Origin: Pagrus major | Taxonomy: Eukaryota; Chordata; Actinopteri; Spariformes; Sparidae | Length of the DNA stretch: 64,000 bases | Assembly: GCF_040436345.1 (NCBI RefSeq) | Contig: NC_133227.1 | Span: forward strand, 22,628,671-22,692,670 | Reading direction: 5' to 3' | Translations under genes and position numbers: made by a program | Shown here: one piece after another, positions 26,095 to 38,331 of the stretch | How positions within the stretch are numbered: position 1 is the stretch's first letter | Layout: every line of letters begins with the position of its first letter | Notes under the pieces: model-generated | Told to the model about the DNA's origin: nothing | Seen by the model: the letters and a program-made list of their open reading frames with translations, nothing else | Databases searched by the model: none

Positions 26095-26440
26095 CATGGT
26101 AAGTCATAATGATGAGATCAAAAGTCTGATTTATGAGATTTAAAGTCACAATTATGAGATAAAAGACACAATAATGGGATATAAAGTTAAAATTATTTGA
26201 TGTTAAGACTATATTATGTGGTAAAAGTCACAATCATGAGACAAAAAGTCACAAATAATAGGATAGAAAGTCGGAATTATGAGATATTAAGTTGATATTT
26301 TGAGAGAAAAAGACAAAATTATGAGATAAAGTCAGAATTTGGGGACAGAAAGTCGAAAATAAGAGATAAAAGTCATAATTATGAGATAAAAATCTAAATT
26401 ACGGGATATAAAGCCCCAAAAAGTATGAGACAAAAAGTCC
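26095..26440 (+). repeat. ATTATGAGATAAAAGTC minisatellite, second array
   Basis: About 17 degenerate copies of an 18-20 base unit like that at 24055-24250. It ends near CTCATAATTTTAGTTTTTTCCCAG. Confidence 0.85.
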
Positions 26441-26702
26441 ATGTTTAATCTCATAATTTTAGTTTTTTCCCAGCAGTCTCAGTTATCATGCATTATTTCA
26501 TGTATAAGTGGCAGAGGTGATCCTCCATACCGGCTGTGTGTGAGTCCCGAGATAAAGCCCAGTAACAGGCTGAGTTTATGACAGCAGGCTGGGCTCCATG
26601 ATGTTTGGTGGCTGGGGATCAGGTGCAGGAAGCAAAGCGAGCACAAACCAACAGACTGGGACATTTCCTGTTGCCGTGGAGATGGCGGCTAGATCCAGAC
26701 CA

Positions 26703-26727
26703 TAATAATAATAATAATAATAATAAT
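26703..26727 (+). repeat. (ATA)n microsatellite
   Basis: About eight ATA units, just left of the CpG-rich patch. Confidence 0.9.
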
Positions 26728-26754
26728 GACAGCCTGCTAATCTCGGTTGTTTTC

Positions 26755-26830
26755 ACCGGTGTGCGGCTCGTTTATTAGCCCGGGGTCCAAGCGGCGACGT
26801 GAGGCCCGCGGGCCTGCGGGAACGTTTCTC
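26755..26830. promoter_or_regulatory. CpG-rich patch, candidate upstream promoter or exon of kcnj6
   Basis: About ten CpG in 75 bases (GTGCGGCTCG, CGGGGTCCAAGCGGCGACGT, GGCCCGCGGGCCTGCGGG) in an otherwise AT-rich, CpG-poor region. It contains the perfect palindrome GGCCCGCGGGCC. The next annotated gene end is the kcnj6 5' side, 9.6 kb away on the minus strand, so it may be that gene's promoter. No splice-consistent exon was proven. Confidence 0.35.
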
Positions 26831-27330
26831 CCCTTTCAACACCTTCCAGCTTTTCTTCAATCTCACCGGGCTCCTCCATCATGTCACAGCGGGAGGATGA
26901 GCCTCACATCTACACCCAGCTGCCTCCACCACTGCTCATTATTCTCTTAATTAATCTCTGATTCGTCTTCCACTGTTATGTAACTCTACCACCACCAACA
27001 CCCCCCCATATATATATATAACAGATGATTACATTTCAAGCAGCTGTGATCCAGGAGCTGAAAAAGGTGCTCGCCTACCTTGTGCAGCAGATTCACGGTG
27101 GTCACTCCCCGGGTCATTTTAAGTCGTTTTGTTCCCATCAAAAATGCTCCAGCTTGAGAGGGGGGAGATACGCTGTGATTATCAAGCCGCTGTCTGCGAG
27201 GAAACCGACTGAAGGATGGCTACTAATTCCCTCTTTCCTCCATCCCTCTCTCCACTGGAAAAAGACATCGGCCGTCAGCCTCCACCCCTCAGCTGGGAGA
27301 GAGACATAGGTGAAGACTGGGGAGAGAGAG

Positions 27331-27395
27331 AGAGAGAGGCACTGAGAAGGAGGAGGAGGAGGAAGAGAGAGAGAGAGGGGGAGGGAGGCGGAGAA
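27331..27395 (+). repeat. Purine (GA/GGA)n tract
   Basis: AGAGAGAGAG, then GGAGGAGGAGGAGG and GAGAGAGAGAGGGGG. Simple sequence. Confidence 0.9.
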
Positions 27396-27479
27396 ATTAG
27401 CCTAGTAGTGATACAACAGTGTACTGCATGTTGAAGATGATACAGCTCGTTACATCATAAAACGTGTTTCTTCATCGAG

Positions 27480-28639
27480 TTAAAGGAGCGATATGTGAGA
27501 TTTTTTTAGATTAAAGGAGCAGTTTACATAAAAATGAAAGATTCAGTCGTTATCAGCTCACGTTGAGTCCATAAAATGATTTTGCGTCCTCACAGACACC
27601 TGAAGTAGAAGTGGACTTATTTGAAAATGTAAAAAAATAAATAAAAATAAAATAAAATGGCTCCGTACAGCTCATCTGGCGTAATCCTAGTCTATGAAAA
27701 GACGTTATTTACACCCATTGTAAAGCCACAATCTTGATTGTGGTAATAAGCGTTCTGAAGTGGGTGCACAAGCTCGACCGTTTCACCATCACATCTGCTC
27801 GGTTTCACTCGGCGCAGCAGCCCGTTGCGGAAAAGGAGCAGCGTTTCCACCACAACAGGGCCACCCACTTGACGGTGTGTCTTAAACGTGCTTGTCTCGA
27901 TCCCCGCAGTACTATCGAACAATCACCGCTAACAAAAGTGGCTCCGCAAATTCAGTTAACGTGTTTCATTTCCTGTAACTTCTCCACAATAAAAGCCCCC
28001 CCTGTTATTTAGCCATTTAAAAAGCTTTTATTTTGAAGCAGCATCACAGGAAATGGTGTGTTTGCCACCAACATGACTCCTGAAACAGCTGAAGGCGAAC
28101 GCGATGAAACAGTAAAACACAGCAGATGTTGGAAAGAACAAACAGGACGAGAGAAACTAAAGAGACTCAGGTAGAAGCCACAAAAGTACTGAGAGCTGAA
28201 CACGCAGTTTTTTAAAAAACATCTGTCTATCAGTTTTCCTACTCCGGAGCAGGTCCATTGCAGGCGTGGCTCTGCTCAACTCAGCGCAGTAAAACTGGTG
28301 ATGGGAAAGCAGATCGGCATGGCTTGGTTGAAGGAGTAAATATTGTCTTTTTTGGGTGAACTTAAACTTTATTTGTACTTGTATTCTGTATATTCTCTGA
28401 ATCAAAAGCAAAAAGAAACAGACTTCCGAACCTTGAGAAAATAATAATATGACTAATTTTCAACGTAATGTCAAAAACGACCTACCCCAGGCCTGCGAGC
28501 TGCAGGGCTAACTGAGCTAACTAGCTAAGGGCAACTACAATTGGCTGCAGTTAGCGGTTACTCTGGTGATACGCTGCCAGCTACTTTTTTGGAGTATGAA
28601 TTCAAAAAGGTGACCAACTCTTACGTACTGCACCTTTAA
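27480..28639. mobile_element. Outer MITE carrying a nested insertion
   Basis: The left end TTAAAGGAGCGATATGTGAG pairs with the right end, whose minus strand reads TTAAAGGTGCAGTACGTAAG, a familiar teleost terminal inverted repeat. A different element (27511-28371) lies only 30 bases inside the left end. Confidence 0.65.
27511..28371. mobile_element. Inner MITE nested in the outer one
   Basis: Left end TTAAAGGAGCAGTTTACATA; right end TTTTGGGTGAACTTAAACTTT. These resemble the AAGTTCACCC ends of the element at 17385. The inner sequences GCTCCGTACAGCTC and AAAGACGTTATTTAC are inverted relatives of sequence inside that element. Confidence 0.6.
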
Positions 28640-31600
28640 ATAGGCACATTCATGAGTAAAGCCTCCACCTTCGCACAGTTCTTTAGCTGTGAGTGAATTC
28701 TTTGAATCCCACGACATACAAAACATGAAATATTTCCTAATTTACAACATCTATTTACATATTTTATCCAGTTTGTGGCAAAGTGAAGGGTTCCTCCTTA
28801 CAATACTTTTCCACTTTTGGTCAAACATCAGGTCAGGAGACAATAAAAAGAAAAAAAAAATGGTTATAATCTTTCATTATGCAGCACAGTGGACCGAACC
28901 TATTAACACTTTGATTTGGATTTATGATTTCCCCAATTTGTAACCTAGCAGACAAACCATCTACAGGTCAGCATCTATCAGGACCGTGTGCCTCGGAGCT
29001 CTCCATGGTGCTGATCTCTTGTACACACCGGTGGGAAGCTCCAGCCAATAACTCATCACTTCTAATGACCCTCAGACGACGGCCATCTTCAAATGCGGAC
29101 TTCATTTTGATCAATTTTATTCACTTTGGTATCTATACAATACTGATACTTATCTATACTCTCATAATACGAATACATATTTTAATAAATAAATGAGGGA
29201 CACATTGTGAAAGCATTTAAATTATTTTTAATTTTTACCATAAATAATAAAAAAAATGACACATCTCTTTTTCACTACAAACAAACGCAAACATAGAACT
29301 ACAGCTTCCTAGAAGCTAACAGAAACAGATAAATAACAATATAAAACCATTTAAATCTTTGCAAACATAACGGTGTAAATCAACATTAGTAGGAAGAATG
29401 TAGCGTCTCTCCTGCATGATTTGTTCAAAGTACAACAAAAATAAGCATGTCGGCTTTCTTAGTGAAGCTAAATGAACTGTTGCTTTCTATAGTTTATAAC
29501 TAAGGAGTTTATCAGATACTTTCACTTGAGGTAAAAATATATATATATATTAGTTACAATCACAAGGTGCTCAGACTTCATCGTTAACAGTAGGAAATAA
29601 CATGTATCTTAGCTCTGACTCTAAACCAAAACGTCACTGAATTTCATAATGTCGTAATATTGAAAACGGATGAACGGAAGTTAAAGTGACATCTGAAAGT
29701 TTGCATTAGCGTGCAACAAACTTGGCTACTTTCAATCCCCTGTAACCTGGTGACACAAAGCAACCGAGTTAAACATGAAAACTGACTAAATGGACATCAC
29801 CCAAGCTTTCTCAAGTCTTTAAAAACACACTCCTCAGGAGGTTGCATAATTAAAATATACTCTGTTTATCCAAAAGGAACAGGCTCACAATTATTCTGCA
29901 CCCTGAAACAAAACTTAGCCCTAAAAAATACAGATTTGACTTCAGTTTACTTACTTACAATATTCAATATTTACTACAAGGTCATTTCTTTGAGTTCTGG
30001 AAATGTGGCAAGACACTTCTGAACCCGATCACAAATCAATCCACTGATGAATCAGTTAATGTAATAAATAATGAAATAAATAATAATACATTTAGGATAT
30101 GACCGTACAAAGGACAATGTTTTTAAATGAGCTCCACGGTCATGTCACTCACTTCTACAGCGACATCATGTCAGACTTCAGATTTATTTGCACATTTTTG
30201 CTTCAGTCACTGTAGTTTCACACACACAAGTTGGAACACAACAGACAGGCGAAGTCATGTCCCCTCTGGTGAAACACCATGTGACCTTATTTCAGAGTAA
30301 AAATATGTGTGGAAGTGAACGGCAAGAGACAAATCATTTTTTGATCACATCAATCTGTGCCGAGGTGACGGCTGTGTTAATTTTGGTGATGTGCAGTATA
30401 TTGAGCGAGAAAATGTAGTTCACTGTCATGGTTTGGGTTTTTGGTTCAGTCATTTCCCATTTTATTTTGTAGGTTTTTCTCTTCATGTGTCATGTTTTGC
30501 TTTACACTTCCTGTATTTGTCTTTTTCCTGCCCTTTTTGTCCTGTTCACCTGTGTTTCATTAGGGACTCAGTCTGCATTTTCTACTCGAGTGTCCTCTGT
30601 GTTATAGCTTTTGATCTGTGTGGCTTTCTGTTTTTATTTCTTAGTTTTGCGCTCAAGTTCTTTCTTGGATTCTCTTTAGCCTGGTTTTTTGTAAATCTTA
30701 ACCTTATTTTTTCTGTTAAAATTGTTGAAGAATTTGTCAAAGAGTGAAGGAAAACCACCTACTTAAATACACAAGGACTAATTAACTAATGAAACGCAGG
30801 TGAACAGGAAAAAAAGGGCAGGAAAAAGATAAAGACAGGAAGTGTAAAGCAAAACATGACACAGGAGGAGTTAAAGCGAAAAACACAAACTATGACAGTT
30901 TCATGGGCAATTACACAACACAAACTGATATTTTACTATCTTTACAACAAATAATGACTTTCTTTACTGGGAAAATTGGCTTTTTAGATTCAGACACGAT
31001 CAAAAATTTATTCGTCTCTCTTGACATTGTTTTTTCTCAAATAAGGTCGCATGGAGTGCACCGGTAGGGCCGGGACTTCACCTCTCTAAAGATTTGAAGC
31101 CTTAAAAGACACTTCAGGTCAGGACTTTTAAAAGAGTAAATGCCATGTTTTTTCTTACAAATGAAAAATTGAGTGCATAAGCAAAGTACGCACCATAGTT
31201 TAATAATTCAATAAACTCAGGGATTTGGCAGCTACAGACATACTTGATCTGGTTTGATCAGTAGAATATGTTGGCAGATGTTAGCAAATGTTGGCTATAT
31301 CCAGACTATAGCTATATAGTATAGCTGACATCAGTTGGCCAAATCACTAGCGATGCAATGACTAATTGATTTAGTATTTTTAATAACCAGGAGCTAAAAT
31401 CATACCAATATCCCATTTATCTCTTTATAGCCATTTGAACCACAAATCTCTGAAACCATTTTGGAAATCAGTGGCAATATCCAGCTCTAAGTAAAAGTGC
31501 TTTTCATTCGCCTGAATTTCACTGGAAAGTGTTGGTATTAAATTGATTATCTTTTCTTTTTCATTATGATGTAAAAAAAATAAATAAATAAAATATTTGG

Positions 31601-31756
31601 GGAAACACATGATGAAGATGATTTAAAGGGTCACATTTTAAGACATCAGCACAAAATATTGGCATATTCGATACAAAAACCAATATCTGCCGACTTATCG
31701 TAAAAATCGAACATCCATCCTTTTTCTTTTTGGTCCACGACTGCCTCCCTCCAGCT
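28640..31756. other. Region downstream of kctd7, no gene
   Basis: AT-rich. It may include the 3' UTR of kctd7: a minus-strand AATAAA is at 31007-31012 (TTTATT on plus), about 745 bases after the stop. It also holds the fold-back element at 30423-30898. No other coding signal was seen on either strand. Confidence 0.45.
30423..30898. mobile_element. Fold-back element with about 130-base arms
   Basis: The left arm (CTGTCATGGTTTGGGTTTTT, then TGTCATGTTTTGCTTTACAC, TTTTTCCTGCCCTTTTTGTC, GTTCACCTGTGTTTCATTAG) recurs inverted at 30770-30898 with few mismatches. The loop is about 200 bases. The frame at 30391-30747 is a by-product of this repeat. Confidence 0.8.
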
Positions 31757-34700
31757 TCACCACCATGTGATCTTAAACTCATAGATGGGCCTCTTGCAGT
31801 AGTAATGGTTGATAAGGTGCTTGTCACACACACCGATGCACTGCTGCTCGGCAGTGATGCCGCGCTCGGACAGATCACTGACGATGCAGTGCAGCAGGTC
31901 GTAAACGTCTGCCACCGCCTCCCAAGGTCCGAAGGAAACGTCCACCTCGCAGTGATGCTCAAAGAGCTTTGCCTCGCTGTCCGAGCGCTCGAAGCGAAGA
32001 GAGTTAAAAAGAGGACGCTCGTATGGCGTGATCGGCATCTCCTCCTTGTAGACGCAGATCTTCAACTTGGCAAACCGCGCCTTTTTCTGCATGGCCCTCA
32101 GTTTGGCGATCTCCACGATTCGCTCCAGATTCTCTGAAATGAAAACAGTTACGATGTTAATTACATCAATAAATATATTTATCCATGTTTTTTCTACAAA
32201 ACAAAATTATCTGATCTAGTTTTATTTCTTCTGACCTGAAATAAAATGGTCCAAATATATAAAACAACTCCTAAACTGAGGAGTCAGGTCTGTTTGTGCC
32301 ATGTACTGTAAGGATGACCCATCCACACCCTACCAAGCTCTGTGTTTGCACGTCCTGTATGAAGCTCTCCTATTCACCTCACGTCAGTGTGAGACTGAAC
32401 AGGTTGTGAACATTAATTAAGCTGTCACTTAACGTTGTTTCTACCTTCTGAGCAAACAAGAACTCACTTTAATCTTTGAGTTTGAGCTATTTTTACCTTT
32501 GGCTACAAATGCTGAAAGCTGATTCAAGTTCAATAAAAACACAGTGCTTGATTCACAAATCTTTGTCCATTGTATAATTTATCAGGAAACCCAACAGGAT
32601 ATCAAAGGCTCCTGCAGTTTGGCTCACCTTGCACGTTTAGTTCAGAAGCCAAGGCACGTACCGAACCAAATACATCATGTAGAAGGCATTGTGAAACAGT
32701 GTGAATCAAATCTTCTGAGGACATCATAATCTCTAGTATATATCCTGTATAAACATCCATAAATGAGTTTAAAAAAAGAAAGCCCTTACAAGTGCAGAAC
32801 TTGCTTAGGAATCATCACGTTTTTAAGTTTTCTTTAGCGTAGCAGAAATCCAGCTGCAGTTACCTTTATAGTAGGGCAGCAGATCGAGGAAGGCTTGTCG
32901 AACTTTCTCCCCTGTGAGTGGCTGAGTGTCCTCCAGGCTGTCCAGCAGTGGGCCAATGGCGTAGTACTGAGCCTCTCTGTGCACCGCTCGCACCCGGTCC
33001 CTGTGAGGGAGCTCACCTTCTCGCAGGAAGTTCAGGATGTCCCTTTGGATGGAAACAGAATCACTGGAACAAATCCACAAAAAAAATATATTCCTACCTG
33101 ATGAATCCTACCTTAAAAACTTGGCGTCAATGTAAATCAAATAAGTGATTAAAATTTCAATGGTAAATTATGCTCTTATTGTTTCACTATGACACGATTT
33201 ACAAGACACGTAATCTGGATTATTATCTCGAAAAAAGGTTTCGTCGACATTTACACTGATATAAATATATCTGTGAGAGGCCAATATCAGCCGATAATAC
33301 ACTTTAACTTGCCCTCGATTCAGATTGGAAAAGATAAAATCTGTGTCTAAGTGGTGATTATCAAACTAATTTCAACCTCCAGCTTTTTCCTCACACATTC
33401 CCACCTGATGTGACTGACTGAGCCAGCTTTTCTTCCTCTACTTTTGTTCTCAGCACTGTGTGAAAGTACACAGAGAACCACAGACAGCTGGACTTGTTTG
33501 TATCAACATACTTGGCCAGGAAAAGTTTTGTTCTGCTTCTCTGCAGCAGAACCTGCAAGGCTTGTGAACACTGAGGATTAAAATGAATGCAGAGAAACAC
33601 AGAGAAGTCCTTGAGGAAAAGCTGCTGCAGTGAATAACACAACAGAAACCTGGAGGAAGATTTATCTTTCAGCAAGACAATAGTCTCAGAAACAGAAGGC
33701 TGGCTAAAAACAAGACAGTATTAATGCTCCCAATGAAAAGGCTGAGTACACCTGCAGTTGACCCGCCTCCTCCATTTTCCTTTTCAATTTAATTATATAG
33801 TTAGACATCTTCCATCTCTCGTTCTGTCTGTTCCCTTTTAAATCTTTAATGCACACCTCCTCACACATACAGACACAGAGGCATTCATACAGCGCTGACC
33901 TTACCGACGTTCCACTTCTTACATAAGTCCTACATCTTCACTCTGCTTGTTTTCACATTCATATTTAAAGCAATTTGCTTTTGCTTTTTAACCACGACAG
34001 CAGCGTGGCTCCAGGGATGCTAACGTTGGACGGTTGGTCCGCCACTTAAATATCTTTCAAGGTTCATGGTCCCCAGAGGACGAAGCAGAGGATGTGGTTT
34101 TGAGTGAAATGTCTCAACAAATATTATTGGTATGAAATTTGGTCCAAACATTAATTTCCCCCTCAGGATGAACTGTATTAACATTAGTGATCAATTCAAG
34201 ATTTTACCTTGTCCAACAACCACATTATTATAACCAAATACCTGCTAAATTAATGGCATTTCCTTCAGCCTCAGCTGTACTTTGTATTTAGCTCTACTGT
34301 TACAGTTACGACTTAAATATACACCGAAATAAACAAGTTTGCCACTTTCACATATCTCTGACGTCACGGTGATTTCATCTCAAGATACAAAATTTGTCAT
34401 TGTGAGCATTGAGAGCATGTTAGCATGCTGATGTTAGCATCAGAGTCTTAGACAATTACAACTGAACCCCACTCAAAGTTGAAATCCTTCTTTCAAACTT
34501 GGGGCGAATCCCTCTACACTGACTTAATGCATCTGTAGATACCAGTATTTGCATAAGGCAGGTGAATGGAATAATTAGATATGTTTCCAGGTATAAAAAT
34601 GCTGTAAAATAAAATGTATAATGGCGTCTGTTACCTCAGTTATCGCTTTCCCTCCTCTATTTTCCTCATTTATAAATGCAAGCAGGCTGCACTGCTGAGG

Positions 34701-37700
34701 GTTCACTCCTGTGTACACTTGCCAAAGAGATATAATTTTGTTATGGTCAGCTAAGTCTTTTGTTCACCTTTGGCTTTGTGCAGCTGGAACATTTGAGGTC
34801 CAAAAATGGACATTTCAACGAGAAAATTACAAACTCAGACTTTGACTGGAACACAGCATAAGACCGTAATCTTGTTATTTTGTTAGTTTAGGCTGTCAAT
34901 TACAGTTAATTTAAAATTAAAAGTAATATTATACATTATTGTATTGTAGGTTTTAGGCTGGAGGCAGCGGTGAACATACCTTCTTACAGATCTCAGGGAA
35001 GTTCTGTTCAGCTCTGATGAGGTTCATGATACAGAGACATCCCACACAGCTCATTATTTGTAATTACCTAATTACCTTTTCACTCTGTTTCCTCTGACTT
35101 TGCTCATGACTTTCCACTTGCCCTTTCCACTCCTCCACAATGCAGAGCGACACTGCCGTGTAACTAAAGGCTCATTGTGTAATTGTGGAAATGCAGACTG
35201 TTTTGGCAGATATATACATCGACCAATTCTATCTTACTAAATATTTATATGGACATGTATATGTCAGCCAAAGTAACAAGTAAGAAAAGTGCAGCAGCAC
35301 AGAAATAGATATGCAAATATGTTTACAGCACTGGCAGACGGCAGCCAGACTAATTTGTGTCAAAGAATGCCTGACTCACGGATACCTGTCAGATTATGAT
35401 GAGTTGCCATCAGCAGATTTAAAACCGCCTTGAGACTGCAGTGTGAGCTTTTTAAGAGGCTAAATATCTGTTTCCATACACACACACACTTTCTACTTAC
35501 ACATAACCCTCCTCTCCCAAGTGTTGCTGTCATACTCACGAGAAGATATTACTTCAGTCACTCCACAGAAAAACAACAACCATATTAAATGATTGCGATA
35601 ATAATGTTGATGTCTTCTTATGTATGACTAATGAATCAATAGTAAATATATTGTTAATATTTTATATATTTCACAAAAGTGCTACTACTCACCCAAAATA
35701 CGATCCATCCCGATCGATGAAGTAGCGTCCCTCAGCGTCCCGTGGGATGTAATGACGCCCGCTGAACATGGCGGCCAACATGGTGTCCTCGAATCGCCGC
35801 AGCGTGGAAAGGCGAGTGGTGAAGTACGTGCCCCCGACATTCAGAGAGATGACCTCTGGAAACTTTACAATGAGAATGGAAAATAACATCATGAATTTCA
35901 GTGTTCAAATCTTCTTCTCATGCTTTTATTCTTGCTCTTGTTTGCTTTACAAGATGCACACAAAGTCTGAAAGTAGCCTAGTTTTTGTTATGTGTTCTTG
36001 TAATTTTCTGTAGCCAGTCTACCCATTAGGTTCCTTCCTGTACATTGAATTGTTATATTCAATGGTATGCACCCACCTCCAGGACAGGAGTTTATCTTTT
36101 AACCTTGTTTGTTTTACAATTGGAAGACCTAATTGACCTTAATTTGAATGGATGCCAGGGAGATGCTGCTGGCGCCCTCTGTTTGATGGCTTTTACACGG
36201 GCTATATTTATATATACATACATTATACCAGTACTGTTTGTCTTTAATTAAATTAATTTTACCTGATAATGGTCTGAGGACTGAAACTTTGTTATATATA
36301 TATAAGTCCACATGTTCTATAGTGTGCAGGATCTCCTCACAAATTATAGGACTTGAAGGGCAATTTACTATGTAACCACTAGGATGCACTGTACTATAAT
36401 CTATCTATAATCATGCTAGTTGTTAGAGAGGTAGTTAACAGTGACTTTAACCATCCTAACAGTAGTTTTGCAGTGCTGTTTTTTTAACTACAATTAATAA
36501 CAGATGTTAAATGATAAAGTGGTGCAACTTCCTGACTCCCAATTTTCCAGGGAGACTCTGGTTTTTCATTGCTCTCTTCCTGTTTACTCTCAGGATCACA
36601 ATAATAACACATTTTCAAATCTTTTTCCTCTTTTAGTTATCATATCCTGTTTCTGCTACTGTACAGTGAGCCCTCGTCCTCCTCAGTTAATTAGAGAGGG
36701 ACAAAGAAAGGTAGGGAGAAAGAAATACAACATTCACCCTTGAAAGAAGTATTTTTGTTTCTTACAAAATTTTTTGAAGGAAAGGGGCGATGATTTTTTC
36801 TGATGATCACGGGGGTCGCACCGATGTCAATCACCACTGAGAAAAACAGGGCGGTGTTAGTTCAAGACAGAGCTTCTAATTATTCTGCATTCCTTCCTGA
36901 GAATTTAAACTAAAATTTGAAGTATTCAACATGAATTTGACATTTAAAATCACCAGAATGAAGGCGACAAAGACTCTGCAACTCTAATGTCTCTGGGGGA
37001 GGACACTCAGACCTCTATTCTTGACATCTCACGGTTGGTAAGTGTGTCAGGTTGTTGTAGCTTACGTGAGAGACTGAACGTGCTGTTCTGAATCTCTCGA
37101 CAGCCACCAATTCACTGTCTGACCACAGAAATAAGAGGATTATTCTGCGGTGGACCTGTAGATCCATCAGCAGGCTGGAGTCACATGCTGGCTCATTAAC
37201 TTAAGTCATGTGACAGCCAATCATGACAGGTCCCAGCTGGATTAACCGACTGACAGATATCTGTATAAATAGAAATATACAGATACAAAGACACAGCAAT
37301 GTAGTGTAGTCTAATCATTTGGTAGTAATGTTATATATTGGTCACTATGGTCATAATTATGATTGTTTTATGGAAGCTTGAAGGTGCACTATGTAGTGTT
37401 TTTTATGCCTAAACAAACTTAATAAACAATCTCTCTTCAGAATAAACATGGCAGAATAAACAAACTGACCTTAAAGGACAACACAGACTTCCGTTTTACT
37501 TTGTTTATATTTGGCGGACCCTGCCACCTTTCTAGATTCAAACAGTCCTCTGAGAACAGCTTGTTTATTCAGTTATGGAAAAAATAAATATTCCTGAGTT
37601 TGTGCAATTACCTCATTAATATGATCTGAATCTGAAATCGTTAGAAAATAAAATGTGTTAAAACATTTCCCCCTATGTCGTTATGGTGAAGAAAATGTAA

Positions 37701-38331
37701 TCAGAAGAGAAAGATCTTCACTGACTGATGTTTTTATATCTAAACAAACTGAATAAACAAACTGAATAAACAAACTGACCTTAAAGGACAACACAACCTC
37801 ATACTGTTTTACTTTGTTTATATGTGGCGTACCCTGCCACCTTGCTAGCTTCAAACAGTGTTTTGCTCTTATTTTCCTCTGAGAACAGCTTGTTTATTCA
37901 GTTATGGAAAAGATAAATATTTTCTGAGTTTGTATTTTTACTTTATTTATATTGTAACTTTGAATTTCTTCTCCAAAACTACATTGTGCCTCTTTAAAGA
38001 GACTGAATGTGACAGTGACTCATAGTACTGTCCGTGTATTTGTACTTTGTTTGGAGTACTTTCTGCTGTCACTGAGTAGTAAATCGTGGGGATGTGAAGT
38101 ATTATATTTGAAGCTAAAGTGTTTGCTAGCTTGTGAGCCGCTTTGACGTGATTTTAAAAGGGGGCGGCCTACCTCCTGCTCCTGGGTGCTCAGCGCGGAG
38201 CGGAGCGGCTTGCTCAGGGTGAAGCTCGGGGTCGGGGAGGCCGGCTTTCGGAACTCGTCCTCCGCAGAGTCCGAGCTGGACATGGCATCGCCCGGTTTCT
38301 CGGTGTCACCCGCGGCCGAGAACACCACCAT
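31757..38331 (-). CDS. kctd7: BTB/POZ domain protein KCTD7
   Basis: KCTD7 is a cytosolic BTB protein that works with cullin-3 and affects neuronal excitability; human mutations cause progressive myoclonic epilepsy. Coding exons on the minus strand: 38173-38331, 35693-35862, 32864-33042, 31757-32133. Phases join perfectly (159, 170, 179, 377 bases) to give 294 residues (human 289). The N-terminal GDAMSSSDSAEDEF matches human. The BTB fold (about residues 54-150) includes FPEVISLNVGGTYFTTRLST, MLAAMFSGRHYIPRDAEGRY and DILNFLREGELP. The C-terminal half carries KARFAKLKICVYKEEMPITP and ends HYYCKRPIYEFKITWW. The start at 38331 (MVVF) has G at -3 and G at +4 and matches the mammalian MVVV start. 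The frame is also open to an ATG at 38481, which would add 50 residues. Confidence 0.96.
33043..35692 (-). other. kctd7: kctd7 intron 2
   Basis: No coding signal. It holds short GCCAATATCAGCCGATAATA-type repeat remnants near 33280 and TTAGCATGCTGATGTTAGCAT near 34420. Otherwise AT-rich. Confidence 0.4.
37380..37998. mobile_element. MITE with AAGGTGCACTATGTAGT ends and an internal tandem duplication
   Basis: Left end AAGGTGCACTATGTAGTG; the right end reads on the minus strand AAAGAGGCACAATGTAGT. A unit of about 200 bases occurs twice inside, at about 37420-37600 and 37740-37940. Shared blocks are AAACTGACCTTAAAGGACAA, TTTTACTTTGTTTATAT, ACCCTGCCACCTT and GAGAACAGCTTGTTTATTCA. It lies in kctd7 intron 1. 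Confidence 0.75.

Larger units (their letters stand above)
17169..26745. other. Long gene-free region upstream of kcnj6 coding exons
   Basis: No protein-coding exon recognised on either strand. It contains several MITE-like elements, two long direct repeats, two ATTATGAGATAAAAGTC minisatellites, a CA repeat and a CCAA/ACAA satellite, listed separately. A 5' exon of kcnj6 may be hidden here or in the CpG-rich patch at 26755-26830. Confidence 0.5.

Noticed and set aside
30391-30747. 118-residue hydrophobic, Phe-rich open frame
   Set aside because: Lies on the left arm and loop of a fold-back element; the arm recurs inverted, and there is no splice or family support.
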